Below are positions 34,657 through 44,974 of a stretch of 64,000 nt of DNA, in pieces (the first letter of the stretch is position 1; each line of letters opens with the position of its first letter). A model generated the notes under the pieces. It did not search any database, was not told the origin of the DNA, and saw only the letters and a program-made list of their open reading frames with translations. The stretch comes from Camarhynchus parvulus (Eukaryota > Chordata > Aves > Passeriformes > Thraupidae): contig NC_044591.1 of the NCBI RefSeq assembly GCF_901933205.1, positions 1,268,501 to 1,332,500 of the forward strand, read 5' to 3'. Both the position numbers and the translations under genes were made by a program.

Positions 34657-34903
34657 GTGATGAGCATCCTGAGCAACCCCAGCGGGGTCCCGCCTCAGCC
34701 CCAGGCCGATTTCTCCATCTCTCCCCTCCACGGCGGCCTGGACAGCACCAACTCCATCTCGGCCAGCTGCAGCCAGCGCAGCGACTCCATCAAGTCCGTG
34801 GAGAGCCTGCCGACCTCGCAGTCCTACTGTCCCCCCACCTACAGCACCACCAGCTACAGCGTGGATCCCGTGGCCGGCTACCAGTACGGCCAGTACGGCC
34901 AGA
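34657..34903 (+). CDS. PAX7: PAX7 exon 8 (transactivation-region exon)
   Basis: This internal coding exon belongs to the paired-box and homeodomain transcription factor PAX7, a nuclear regulator of muscle satellite cells, neural crest and dorsal neural tube. The exon is 247 nt and opens in phase 0 with [20 protein letters not shown]. It continues through [29 protein letters not shown] and [16 protein letters not shown], the C-terminal block shared by PAX7 and PAX3. [21 protein letters not shown] and [10 protein letters not shown] point to PAX7 rather than PAX3. The acceptor (ctgcag) ends at 34656 and the donor gtaagt starts at 34904, leaving one base (A) of a split codon. The reading frame stays open upstream to 34150 and downstream past the donor to a stop at 35182-35184, so retention of the donor would add about 93 non-conserved residues. 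The DNA-binding domains are encoded upstream, outside the window. Confidence 0.96.
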
Positions 34904-34909
34904 GTAAGT
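34904..34909 (+). promoter_or_regulatory. PAX7: splice donor of PAX7 exon 8
   Basis: GTAAGT is a consensus donor. Splicing here gives the correct phase-1 junction with the exon at 39860. In PAX3, read-through of the homologous donor gives a known short C-terminus starting SKPW. Here read-through would start SKCW and continue about 93 residues. Confidence 0.92.
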
Positions 34910-35274
34910 GCTGGGAGCGATTCCCCCTTCCCGGCAAGGGCAGGAGCTGGGCAGGGAGCGGGGGTTGGATTTATGCACCCAAATTGTGCCTTTTTTGGGT
35001 GGGAGACCCCTGGAGGTTTGTCCTGCTGGAAGTGAAGTCCGCTCGTGGGTTGCGAATCAAAAGCCCCCAGGGAAATGTTTCGGGTGAAGTTTTCTGCCAG
35101 CAAAGGGCAGCTCCCAGCGCCTTCTCCTTCCCCAAAACCAGCGGGGCTGGCGGGGGAAAGCTGGGCTTTGTAAAGCCGAGCTGAGCTGAGCCTGCCCTGC
35201 CCTCCCCAGGCTGAGAGCTCTTCCTGCAGAACGCGTTTGTCACCAGGGTGTGGGAGAGCTGGGCTTGGAAACCT

Positions 35275-35680
35275 GAGCTGCCCTTGGACAGGGACAGCCT
35301 GGCCCGGGTGTTGTCCCTGCTGGGTGACAGCAACAGCCTGGCTGGAAGTGACAGGGACACCCCGGGTATGGGGTGCTGTTCTGGCCGGGTGACGGGAACA
35401 ACCTGGTTGTCCCTTGTGGGTGACAGGGACAGCCTGGTCAGGGGGTGCTGTCCTGGCCAGGGGTGACAGGGACAGCCCGGCAGGGTGACAGGGACACCCT
35501 AGCCAGGTAACAAGCACACCCCAGCCGGGTGACCGGCACACCCCGGCAGGGTGGCAAGGACACTCCAGCAGGGTGACAAGGACACCCCAGCAGGGTGACA
35601 GGCACACCCCAGCAGGGTGACAAGGACACTCCAGCAGGGTGACAAGGACACCCCAGCAGGGTGACAGGCACAGCCCCCTC
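35275..35680. repeat. minisatellite, about 30 bp unit, in last PAX7 intron
   Basis: About fourteen copies of cagggtgacagggacacccc/agcagggtgacaaggacac. The array tightens towards its 3' end. Confidence 0.94.
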
Positions 35681-35839
35681 GGCCGGGCCGTTGTCACCTG
35701 CCGCGTTGCCGCGGCCGCGGGGCGCTCGCAGCGCCGCTGACCCGCGAGGGTTAAAGGTGCATCCTCTTCCTGCGGGCTGCCCGCAGCGTGTCCTCGGTGA
35801 CCTCTCCTCCCTCGGCCGCGGCTCCGGCCCCGCTCTGTC

Positions 35840-36110
35840 ACAGCCCTTTAATGTCCTTAACGCGCGGCCTCAATGAGAACCGGCTGTGGCGGCAGACGGG
35901 ATCAATAGCGGCCCCCCCGCCCCGCCCCTTTTTGTTTGTCGGGAGTTTGATCTGTGACCCCCCGACCTTCCCCTCGCTTCTGGATGCGGGGCTGGACACA
36001 CGTGCTATTGATAAAAATCTTAAACAAATTCCGATACCATGTATTTCCAATAAAGATTCCCTTGGGCGAGGCGTTAGTCACACCCATGTGTGTAAAAAAT
36101 AAAATAAGGG
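35840..36110. other. single-copy island, candidate CNE
   Basis: Contains cagccctttaatgtccttaa, cgtgctattgataaaaatct and ccatgtatttccaataaaga, ending in an A/T-rich run. Confidence 0.4.
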
Positions 36111-36439
36111 GGCGAGCAGCGCTCGGCGGAGAGGGGGAAGGAGAAAGGAGCGTTTGTCTGGCTTTGCTGCAGGGATCTGTGCTCGCACGGTTTGTGTCGT
36201 TCCCCGGGCCCCCCGCGCCCGTTTCTGTCACCCCGGTGGTGACGAGCTCTCGGTAATTAGCGCTGCCCCGAGCAGCCCCTCACGTGCAGTTGACCTTGGA
36301 ATAAGGACATGTTTTCCTGCCTTTCCCGGTGCCTGCTGTGCTTCGCAGATAATTCCAGTTCCTCCTCCTTTTTTTTGGGTTCTTCACTTCCCTTCAAATT
36401 CAGTTTTAACGCCCGTCGGCGTGAGGTGACCCCGCGGGG

Positions 36440-36540
36440 TCATTTATTCAGATCAGGTGCTCCTTCCCTCTCTGATGCGGCACAAGAGCATCAAAAACTA
36501 TTTTTAGGTGATGAAATACATTAATTGCATAACACAAAGT
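36440..36540. other. short AT-rich island before an AT microsatellite
   Basis: ttaggtgatgaaatacatta and attgcataacacaaagtatc are unique. They merge into the AT block at 36540. Confidence 0.3.
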
Positions 36541-36965
36541 ATCATTTGGATTATTTATAATGTCATGGTGTATTTAATATCATGTAATTAGTGGTATATC
36601 ATTAATATAAATTATATAATATCATGGTATATATACAATGTTATATATATCTATAATATAATATATATTATATTAAAAATTAATGTTATATATAATATAC
36701 AATATATATTATATAATATACCATATAATATATAATATATAATATTTAATATATAATATATAACATATTATATATTATATATTATATATTATATATTATA
36801 TATTATATATTATAGTATATACTATATTATATATTACATATTATATATTACACATTCTATATTATATATACTGTATTATATCATATAGTATATTAAATTA
36901 TTATAGTATCTATATTATATTATATAAATTATATAAATTTTATAATTTCATTATACAAATTATAT
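36540..36965. repeat. AT-rich microsatellite block (TATAT/ATTATAT), about 425 bp
   Basis: Almost pure A/T, including a run of ttatatattatatattata, and prone to slippage and hairpin formation. Confidence 0.96.
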
Positions 36966-37504
36966 TATGGGAATGGCGGTTATGGGGTTGGAACAGGCTC
37001 TGTGTAACGGGACAACCCCAGGATTTGGGAATCAGAGAATCCCTCTCCTCTCACTTCTCCTTTTTCCCAGTTTTACACAAACAAACCCAGCCTCACTTTC
37101 CCTCTCACTTAAACAAAACAAACAGACAAACACCTTCTGTAAATTTCTGGGTTTATTTTGGCTTCTGTCCCGTTAAACCAACAAACCCCATCCCTGATTT
37201 CTGACCTGGCATCCCCTGGTGCCTCTGGGTTCCTCCCACGGGCACAGCAGGGAATGTTTGGGGTTTTTTGGGAGGATGGAATTGCCACCGAGCTCCCAGC
37301 CTGGCCGGGGGTTGGAGCTGGGGGAGGTCGGGCTCTGCTCGCAGGGAACGGGACTGGACAAAAGCCTCAAACAGCACCGAGGGAGGCTCAGGTTGGATTT
37401 GGGGGGAAATTCCTGCATGGAAAGGGGCTCAGGGCTTCCAGGGGAGATGCCAGCCCTGGGGTTGTCCCCAGAAATGGATCCAGTGCTCGGAGGCAGCGTT
37501 TGGG

Positions 37505-37582
37505 ACGGGCAGTGCTGGGCTAAGGTCTGGGCTCGATGATCTCATGGGGCTTTTCCAGCCTTCCTGACCATTCCAGGGTTTT
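37505..37582 (+). mobile_element. CR1 LINE 3'-end fragment, plus orientation
   Basis: ggtctgggctcgatgatctc, tggggcttttccagcc and gaccattccagg match the last CR1 segment (ggactagatgatct...cccttccaacc...accattc). Confidence 0.65.
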
Positions 37583-37774
37583 GTGGGCTCCACCTGCTCC
37601 CCCCGCTCCTTCCCCCAGGGCCACCCAGCGCGGGTGACACCGGGGACAGGGCCACACCGCACAGCGGAGCGGTGAAACCCCCGGAACATCCGGGAAAGTT
37701 CTGCATGAGAGCTGGGGGAGGGACCCCGTGCAAGGCGGAGGGAGCACACCCCCGCGCTCCCGGGCGTGCTGCTG

Positions 37775-38495
37775 CTCCCGCTGGGTTATCCCGGGTCTCT
37801 CCCGTTCCCGCTGGGTTATCCGGGTCTCTCCTGCTCCCCGTGGGTTATCCCGGGTCTCTCCCGCTGGGTTATCCCGGGTCTCTCCCGCTGGGTTATCCGG
37901 GATCTCTCCCGCTCCCCGTGGGTTATCCCGGGTCTCTCCCGCTGGGTTATCCCGGGTCTCTCCTGCTCCCGGTGGGTTATCCCGGGTCTCTCCCGTTCCC
38001 GGTGGGTTATCCCGGGTTCGCTCCCGGTGAGTTATCCCGGGATCGCTCCCAGTGGACTATCCTGGGATTCCTCCTAATCTCGGTGGGTTATCCGGGATCC
38101 CTCCCGCTGGGTTATCCCGGGTTCGCTCCCGGTGGGTTTTCCTGCGATCCCTCCCCGTGGGTTATCCCGGGTCTCTCCCGATCCCGGTGGCTTATCCCGG
38201 GTTCGTTCCCTGTGAGTTATCCCGGGATCTCTCCCAGTGGGTTATCCCGGGATCTCTCCCGCTCCCCGTGGGTTATCCCGGGTCTCTCCCGCTGGGTTAT
38301 CCCGAGATCGCTCCCGGTGGGTTATCCCGGGTCTCTCCCGATCCCGGTGGCTTATCCCGGGTTCGCTCCCTGTGAGTTATCCCGGGATTCCTCCCACTCC
38401 CGGTGAGTTATCCCGGGATCTCTCCCAGTGGGTTATCCCGGGATTCCTCCCGCTCCCGCTGGGTTATCCCGGGTCTCTCCCGCTCCAGACCCGCT
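37775..38495. repeat. minisatellite, about 25-33 bp unit, 0.7 kb
   Basis: About twenty-six copies of gtgggttatcccgggtctct + cccgctccc. Mixed unit variants give pseudo-frames on the + strand. Confidence 0.95.
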
Positions 38496-38554
38496 GCATC
38501 CCGCCCGGCGGGGAGCGGGGCCGGCGGATCCGCCGCTCCCAGAGGCCAGGGCCG

Positions 38555-38785
38555 CGTTAATGATGCCGGTGATGGAACGCGGGAGCGTGAAGGGAATTCT
38601 AATGGATCTGCCAAGTCTAATCAGGATTGGTGCGCGGAAGGGGCTCCTCTGGGGCCCGCCGCTGACAGGACGTTGATGGCTGAGATTTGTTTACTCATTG
38701 GCAGCGATCGGGCAGCTCCTGCCAGCTCCTGATTAATCTAATTGGGGCCATTAGAGGCGCGGAGGGGGACTTTGACTGAAGCCCG
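38555..38785. other. single-copy island in last PAX7 intron, candidate enhancer
   Basis: Contains ggccgcgttaatgatgccgg, gaattctaatggatctgcca, agtctaatcaggattggtgc, tttgtttactcattggcagc and cctgattaatctaattgggg. The homeodomain and paired-like cores (TAATCT, TAATTG, GATTA) are dense for the local GC content. Confidence 0.5.
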
Positions 38786-39179
38786 GCTAATGAGCAGTGT
38801 CACCGTCCTGTGCCAGCCCTGTCCCCTCACCCCGGGCCAGCCGGGACCTGTCATCCCCTCGGGGCCGGGGCTGCGCTCCCTTCCCGGATGGAAGCGAGGG
38901 AAGAGGTTTCTGTGGGATGGAGGAGGCAGGCAGGGCTCGCAGCAGCGGGCGAGGCAGGTGCGAGCCCAGAGCTGGGCAGCCTCCAGCGAAACCTCTGGAA
39001 TCACATCCAGCAGCATCGCCCGGAGTGGCAGCCTGGAGGGTTTATCCCAAACCCCCAGGCAGCTCCCTCAGAACGCCCCTTTTCCATGCGGAGTTTCAGC
39101 TCCTTTCGGGTGTTCATAGAGAGAGTTGTGGGCTTCCCCTCCCCTTGGCTGTGCTGAGCCCCACAGCAGCTCCCGGCAG

Positions 39180-39800
39180 TCCCAGCCCAGTTCTGAGCCC
39201 TTCCTGGGAGAGCAGGAGGTCCCTGGTGTGTGTGACAGCCTCAGACCAGCTCGGAGACCCTTCCCAAGGAGAGCAGGAGGTCCCTGGTGTGTGTGACAGC
39301 CTCAGACCAGCTCGGAGACCCTTCCCAAGGAGAGCAGGAGGTCCCTGGTGTGTGTGAGAGCTCTGGGCTGTCCCTGCTGCCCTACAGGACCTGTCCTGCT
39401 CCTGACAGCCCCAGCCCAGCTCTGAATCACTGCCCAGGAGGTCCCTGCTGTGTGTGACAGTCCCATCCTCACTCTGAACCCTTCCCAGAAGATCAGGAGG
39501 TCCTTGGTGTGTGTGACAGCCCCATCCCAGCTCTGAATCCCCTCCCAAGGAGAGCAGGACGTCCCTGGTGTGTGTGACAGCTCTGGGCTGTCCTTGCTGC
39601 CCTGCAGGACCTGTCCTGCTCCTGACAGCCCCATCCCAGCTCTGAGCCCTTCCCAGAAGATCAGGAGGTCCTTGGTATGTGTGAATGCCCCATCCCGGCT
39701 CTGAATCCCCTCCCAAGGAGAGCAGGAGGTCCCTGGTGTGTGTGAATGCCCCAGCCCAGCCCTGAATCCTTACTCAAGGAGAGCAGGATGTCCCTGGTGC
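39180..39800. repeat. minisatellite, about 60-70 bp unit, ending about 50 bp before the last PAX7 exon
   Basis: About nine copies with gagcaggaggtccctggtgt, gtgtgacagccccatcccag and ctctgaatcccttcccaag. Some copies carry an extra ctgcaggacctgtcctgctc segment. Confidence 0.95.
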
Positions 39801-39859
39801 TGCCCTGCAGGGCTGAAGGCCTGCTCACCGAGTGTCCTCACTGTCCCTTTCCCCCGCAG

Positions 39860-39975
39860 CCGCCGTGGATTACCTGGCCAAGAACGTCAGCCTGTCCACG
39901 CAGCGCCGCATGAAGCTGGGCGAGCACTCGGCCGTGCTGGGGCTGCTGCCAGTGGAGACGGGCCAGGCCTACTGA
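39860..39975 (+). CDS. PAX7: PAX7 terminal coding exon (C-terminus, AVDYLAKN isoform)
   Basis: This last coding exon of PAX7 follows the acceptor cccccgcag, which ends at 39859. The split codon A|CC gives threonine, producing QYGQ-T-AVDYLAKNV across the junction with exon 8. It then reads SLSTQRRMKLGEH, SAVLGLLPVE and TGQAY, with a TGA stop at 39973-39975. This matches the vertebrate PAX7 isoform ending in VETGQAY, and the exact frame fit with the exon 8 donor supports both calls. A 66-bp-type minisatellite ends only about 50 bp upstream of the acceptor. The other known mammalian PAX7 C-terminus (beginning SECLVPW) was not recognised here. Confidence 0.96.
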
Positions 39976-40123
39976 GAGCCCCACACCAGGGAGCCCTGGA
40001 GACCCCCAGGCCAGGCACCTCTGGAGACCCCGGCTGCCCCAGAGCTCCTCCCTGCCCCGTTCCACCCCGGCTGCCGAGGAGATGGGAAACGGGGGAGCTC
40101 TCCCAGGATCCAGCTCCTCCAGA

Positions 40124-40131
40124 ACATTCCA
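40124..40131 (+). promoter_or_regulatory. PAX7: miR-1/miR-206 8-mer target site
   Basis: ACATTCCA is a perfect 8-mer match to the shared miR-1/miR-206 seed. It lies about 150 nt after the PAX7 stop. Repression of PAX7 by miR-1/206 through its 3' UTR is established in mammalian myoblasts; use of this particular site is inference. Confidence 0.6.
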
Positions 40132-40237
40132 GGGGCAGGTCCAGCCTCTAGGCCTGACTCCTCCTGTGGCCAGACACCACGGGCTGGGTGCATTTATCAA
40201 CCCTGGTCCAGCCCTCCCTCCAAAGCCCCTGGTCACA

Positions 40238-40244
40238 ACATTCC
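40238..40244 (+). promoter_or_regulatory. PAX7: miR-1/miR-206 7-mer target site
   Basis: ACATTCC (7mer-m8) occurs about 107 nt after the first site, in the same single-copy 3' UTR block. Confidence 0.45.
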
Positions 40245-40482
40245 CCACACTCCAGGACTTTCCATTCCCTAGGTAGCTGGCATAGTCAAAGCCAAATTGA
40301 GCGCTTTGGGGTTTTTTTTCTTTGTAAAGGAAAAAGAAAAAGTTTCATTTTGTTCCCTTTTCTTTCCGTTGCTGTAAATTTGGTGAATGTTGTATAGGAA
40401 GGAATAACCCAGCTGAGCGTTAAGGGTGATGTAAATCGGGACCACGGAAGACCTATGGACCAAAAAAATAAGGACTTGTTTA

Positions 40483-40507
40483 AAAAACAAACAAACAAAC
40501 AAACAAA
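40483..40507. repeat. (AAAC)n microsatellite
   Basis: About five to six AAAC units in the putative 3' UTR. Confidence 0.9.
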
Positions 40508-41126
40508 CTGCAAAGACGAATGAAAGCAGAAAAACATTTATTCAAGGGACAGCAAATTTCCCCAGCCCAGCCTACCCTCCCTTCTCACCGGTGGCTCCCC
40601 AGATCACGGCTAAGCCGGGCTGGGGTGGAATTCCAGCCAGCCTGGGACCTTTGGAAAACGTGAACGGCTGCAGGAGGAGCGGAGAGGAAGGGCACGAGTG
40701 ACACTCACTGCTCCTCTGAGGGACAATCCAGAGCCGAGTGTCACCGCCAGGACACGGCAGCAGAGCAGCAGCAGCGGGGACAGCGCTGGCCTGGCACGAA
40801 CGAGGGGCGGCCAACACACCCCGGGCACACGGGGGCTCCTGGTGGCCCTGCTGGCCCTGAGCTGGCCACGGGAGCAAAGACAAGAGGGCAGGGCCAGGAA
40901 CGCACTGAACAGAGCCGGGTTCTGCCACAGGAGTGGCCTGGAAGGGAACGGAGCTGGGCCTGGGGGTGCTGCCCTGCCCAGGACGGGGAGCCAGGACAGA
41001 GGAGCTGAGGGGTTTCTGCAGCAGCCAGGATGGGAAGGGGCTCCCAGCTGCCCCTCTCCACACTGCAGGGATGAGATTCACCTTCCTGGGGTGTTCCTTG
41101 TTCTCACTGATGGGAGAAAGCTTTGG

Positions 41127-41305
41127 TCCATCCATCCATCCATCCATCCATCCATCCATCCATCCATCCATCCATCCATCCATCCATCCATCCATCCATC
41201 CATCCATCCATCCATCCATCCATCCATCCATCCATCCATCCATCCATCCATCCATCCATCCATCCATCCATCCATCCATCCATCCATCCATCCATCCATC
41301 CATCC
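41127..41305. repeat. (CATC)n tetranucleotide microsatellite, about 45 copies
   Basis: 179 bp of essentially perfect CCAT repeats lie in the putative PAX7 3' UTR. The purity suggests high mutability. HPSI/MDGW frames through it are artefacts. Confidence 0.98.
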
Positions 41306-41734
41306 CCAGCCCAGTCCCACGGTCCCTTCCTCTGCTGCTGGACCCTCTCTTTCTCTCTCTCCCCACTCTAAGCCAGATCCTCTTCCTTGCATTTCTCCCC
41401 CCACTTTTCTCCTCTCCTGCCTTTGTGTCCCCTCCTGTCCCCGCTCGGACAAGCCCAGCCAGCACCCCCAGGTCACCGCTGAGGCGCTGCCCTCCCAGGG
41501 GTGACACGTTTCCCTTTTGGCTGGGGTGATGCCCCTTGGGGATCCCTGAGCATTCCCAGTGGGGCTGAGGTCACCCCTCCCCTCCCCGTGCGGGCTCAGG
41601 AGGTTTGGCCTGGAGTTACTGATTGCAGGAGGGGGCACACCCAGCGCTCCCGAGCTGCTGCTCCCGGTGGGTTATCCCAGGAAAGCTGGCCTGGGAGGCA
41701 GGAGCGGAGGTGTGAGAGGCGTGGTGGCCACGAG

Positions 41735-42335
41735 CAGGTTTGGTGTCCCCTATGGGCAGAGTTCAGTGTCCCTCCCAGGCAGAGTTCCCACACAGGCAGA
41801 GTTTGGTGTCCTCTATGGGCAGGGTTCAGTGTCCCCCATGAGCAGAGTTGTGTCCCCATGGGCAGAATTGTGTCCCCATGGGCAGAGTTTTGTCCCTAAT
41901 GGGCAGGGTTCAGTGTCCTCCATGGGCATAGTTCGGTGTCTCCACGGGCAGAGTTTGGTGTCCCCCACAGACAGGTTGTGTCCCCTGAGTTGTGTCCCCA
42001 ACAGGCAGAGTCTTTGTCCCCATGCATTCCCCCCACATGGGCCCCAGAGCATTGTGTCCCCACAAGCAGAGTTGTGTCCCCTGTGGGCAGAGTTTGGTGT
42101 CCCCCACAGGCAGAGTTGTGTCCCCCACGATCAGAGTTTGGTGTCCCTCATGAGCAGAGTTGTGTCCCCCATGGGCAGGGTTTGGTGTCCCCCACAAGCA
42201 AAGTTTGGTGTCCCCCATGAGCAGAGTTGTGTCCCCTGTGGTGAGAGTTGGTGTCCCCTGCAGGCAGAGTTTTGTCCCCCACAGGCAGAGTTGTGCCCCC
42301 ACAGACAGAGTTTGGTGTCCCCCGTGGGCTGCCGG
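41735..42335. repeat. minisatellite sharing the GCAGAGTTTGGTGTCCC core, 0.6 kb
   Basis: About twenty-five copies of gggcagagtttggtgtcccc/gagcagagttgtgtcccc. The core is the same as the array at 21915-23945, 18 kb away. Confidence 0.93.
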
Positions 42336-43244
42336 TGTTTGTGGTGCCCTGAACCCCTCAGATCTCTGCTTTCACACAATTTTCTGCCTCTGTGTACTGA
42401 GGGACCCCGTGGCCGCTCCAGGCTCCTGAAGGAGGCTTCCCTGATTCTCCCCTCTCCCACCCTTCCCGAAGCAGCTGGAATGTTCTGGCAGCTGGAACAT
42501 CTCCCTGGGCTCTTCCCCAGCCTGGCCCCCTCCCCATTCACCAGGAGCCACCAGGCCACTGTCTCTCAGCCATCTGGACCAGCTCACCTGTCCTGGATTC
42601 CAGCGTCCCGGCAGAGCCACACGTGGCTCCCACCAGCTTTGCCTCCTGCCTCCAGCAGAGCTGGCTCCACATTCCCGGAGGGATTTTCCTGCACCTATCC
42701 CATTCAGGAGCTGCACCCGGGTGACTCCTGAACCCAGAGGCTCAGTGCTCCAGAAATCCTCGTGTCACACACGGAGCCCAAACTTTCCCTGGATCGCAGA
42801 GTTTGGGAGCAATTCCATTCCCACCTCCTCTCCCGGGGCAGCCAGCAAGGCCGAAGGGACACGGAGGGGACACAATTCCTGGAGGGGACACAATTCTCGG
42901 AGGGGACAGAGGAGCCCCCAGCCCTGGACTGCTCAGGTGACCCCGAGGCCTCTCCCTGCTCTGCTCCGGAGATCTCGGGGAGCAGCGGAGCTTCTGCTGC
43001 TCGTGGTGTCTGCACTTCAGAGCTCTGGAGGAAGCGAAAGCCCTGCAGAATTCCAGGCCTGGCTGAAATGTCATTCCCAGCAGGAGCCCCGAAGGGACTG
43101 GGGCGTCTCCAGGCAGCGATGGAAGCACCTGCTGGAATTTCTCTCGGCACCGCTCACAGCAAGTGCTAAAACAGGAGATTTCCTGGTATTTAACAACATT
43201 TCTGACCATCCCCAGCTGGGAGCACCTTCCCACCTATGCCCTCC

Positions 43245-44160
43245 TCTGTGCCACTGGAATTCCATGCTGTGTTGATCCCTCCTCTTTGCCAGTGGAATTC
43301 CACCCTGTGCCAATCCCAGTTCTATCCTGTGCCAATCCCTCCTTCTTGCTGCTGGAATTCCATCCCGTGCCAATCCCTCCTCCTCTGTGCTGTTGGAATT
43401 CCACCCCGTGCCGATCCCAATTCCATCCTGTGCCGATCCCAATTCTATCCTGTGCCAATCCCTCCTCCTCCTCACTGCTGGAATTCCATCCCGTGCCAAT
43501 CCCTCCTCCTCTGTGCCGCTGGAATTCCACCCTGTGCTGATCCCAATTCCATCCATGCCAATCCCAATTCCATCCCTTACCAGTCCCAATTCCATCCCGT
43601 GCCAATCCCTCCTCTTTGCCGCTGGAATTCCATCCCTTGCCGATCCCTCCTCCTCACTGCTGGGAATTCCATCCCACGTCCATCTCTCCTCTTTGCCACT
43701 GGAATTCCACCCCATGCCAATCCCAGTTCCATCCCATGCCAATCCCAATTCCATCCCATGTCCATCTCTCCTCTTTGCCACTGGAATTCCACCCCATGCC
43801 AATCCCAGTTCCATCCCATGCCAATCCAAATTCCATCCCAGGCCCACATCTTGTGCCAATCCCTCCTCTGTGCTACTGGAATTCCACCCTTTGCCAATCC
43901 CAATTCCACCCTTTGCCAATCCCAGTTCCATCCCATGCCAATCCCAATTCCATCCTGTGCCCACCCAAGTTCCATCCCATGCCAATCCCAATTCCACCCT
44001 TTGCCAATCCCAGTTCCATCCCGTGCCCATCCCAATTCCACCCCTTTGCCAATCCCAGTTCCATCCTGTGCCCATCCCAATTCCACCCTTTGCCCATCCC
44101 AGTTCCATCCCGTGCCCATCCCAATTCCATCCTGTGCCCATCCCTCCTCCACTGTGCCGC
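43245..44160. repeat. minisatellite, about 22 bp unit, 0.9 kb
   Basis: About forty copies of ccaatcccaattccatccca, with longer variants containing ctcctctttgccactggaat. Confidence 0.95.
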
Positions 44161-44575
44161 TGGAATTCCCGGCCCAGCGCCCTCCTCGCTGCCTGCCCAG
44201 CCGCAAGGAAAGGCTCCATCATTCCAGGGAATCCCTTGGCCGCTCCTGCTCCTCCTCCCTCCTCTGTCACCTCCCCCATGGACAGCCGGGCCTGGCCGCC
44301 TCACCCAAGGGCAGGACCCCAAAAAACCCCAAAATTCAAAGGAGGGAGCACTGCAGAAACCTCCCTGCCAATCCCCTTCCCCAGAATGTCCGCGGGCAGC
44401 TGGGCACTGCTGTAAATAGAATTCCTAGAGGAACAAAATAGCTCTTCTCTGACCTTCCCCTCGTGGTCGCACTTTGTACATTTAGTTGGGAAATTTGGTC
44501 ATGTGCTGTATGTTTATAGGAAGTTGACTTTTTTTTTTATATACTAAGGAAAAAAAAACCCACAGTGAGTGCCGT

Positions 44576-44640
44576 GCTAGTTAAAAAAAAAAAAAGAAAA
44601 AAAAAGAAAAATGTAAAAAACCCTTAAAAATAAGGAAAAA
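44576..44640. repeat. A-rich tract
   Basis: Poly-A runs with single G or T breaks within a 3' UTR-like block. Confidence 0.9.
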
Positions 44641-44692
44641 AGGGGATGGGGGGATGAACTGTAGAAATTTGCCTATTGTGTGTTTTCAAAAG

Positions 44693-44700
44693 ACATTCCA
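44693..44700 (+). promoter_or_regulatory. PAX7: miR-1/miR-206 8-mer target site
   Basis: A second single-copy perfect 8-mer ACATTCCA lies in the AT-rich 3' UTR-like block at 44390-44880. Confidence 0.5.
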
Positions 44701-44974
44701 GAATCTTCGGGGTGGGATGGGGTTGATTTCGGGCTTGGGGTTTTTTTTTTTTTTTCTTTTTGTTTTGTTTCGTTTCTTCCTTTTGTTCATGTATGAAAGT
44801 CAAAAGTAACTTTTGGTTTTGTTCTGTTGGTTCAGTTTTGTTTCATGGATTGCCAACCTCAGCTCTGCTGATGAGAGACAAACTCGGGGTGGTGGGTGGG
44901 ACGGGGAGGGGACGCGGCAGGGGAGGGCCTGGAGCTGGGACAGGACAGAGCATGGGACAGCGGGAACCTGGCTG

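Larger units (their letters stand above)
34904..39859 (+). other. PAX7: PAX7 last intron
   Basis: This intron of about 5 kb is bounded by the GTAAGT donor and the cccccgcag acceptor. It contains minisatellites at 35275-35680, 37775-38495 and 39180-39800, an AT-dinucleotide block near 36540-36965, a CR1 scrap near 37505, and island-like single-copy sequence at 35840-36110, 36440-36540 and 38555-38785. Nothing is recognised in 36110-36440 or 36965-37500. Confidence 0.9.

Noticed and set aside
33841..35841. 666-residue minus-strand open frame across PAX7 exon 8
   Set aside because: It is antisense to a certain exon and consists mainly of repeat translation ([19 protein letters not shown]). It is a shadow frame.
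40572..41507. Minus-strand frame with a long MDGW run
   Set aside because: This is the (CATC)n microsatellite read as codons; the flanks show no coding signature.
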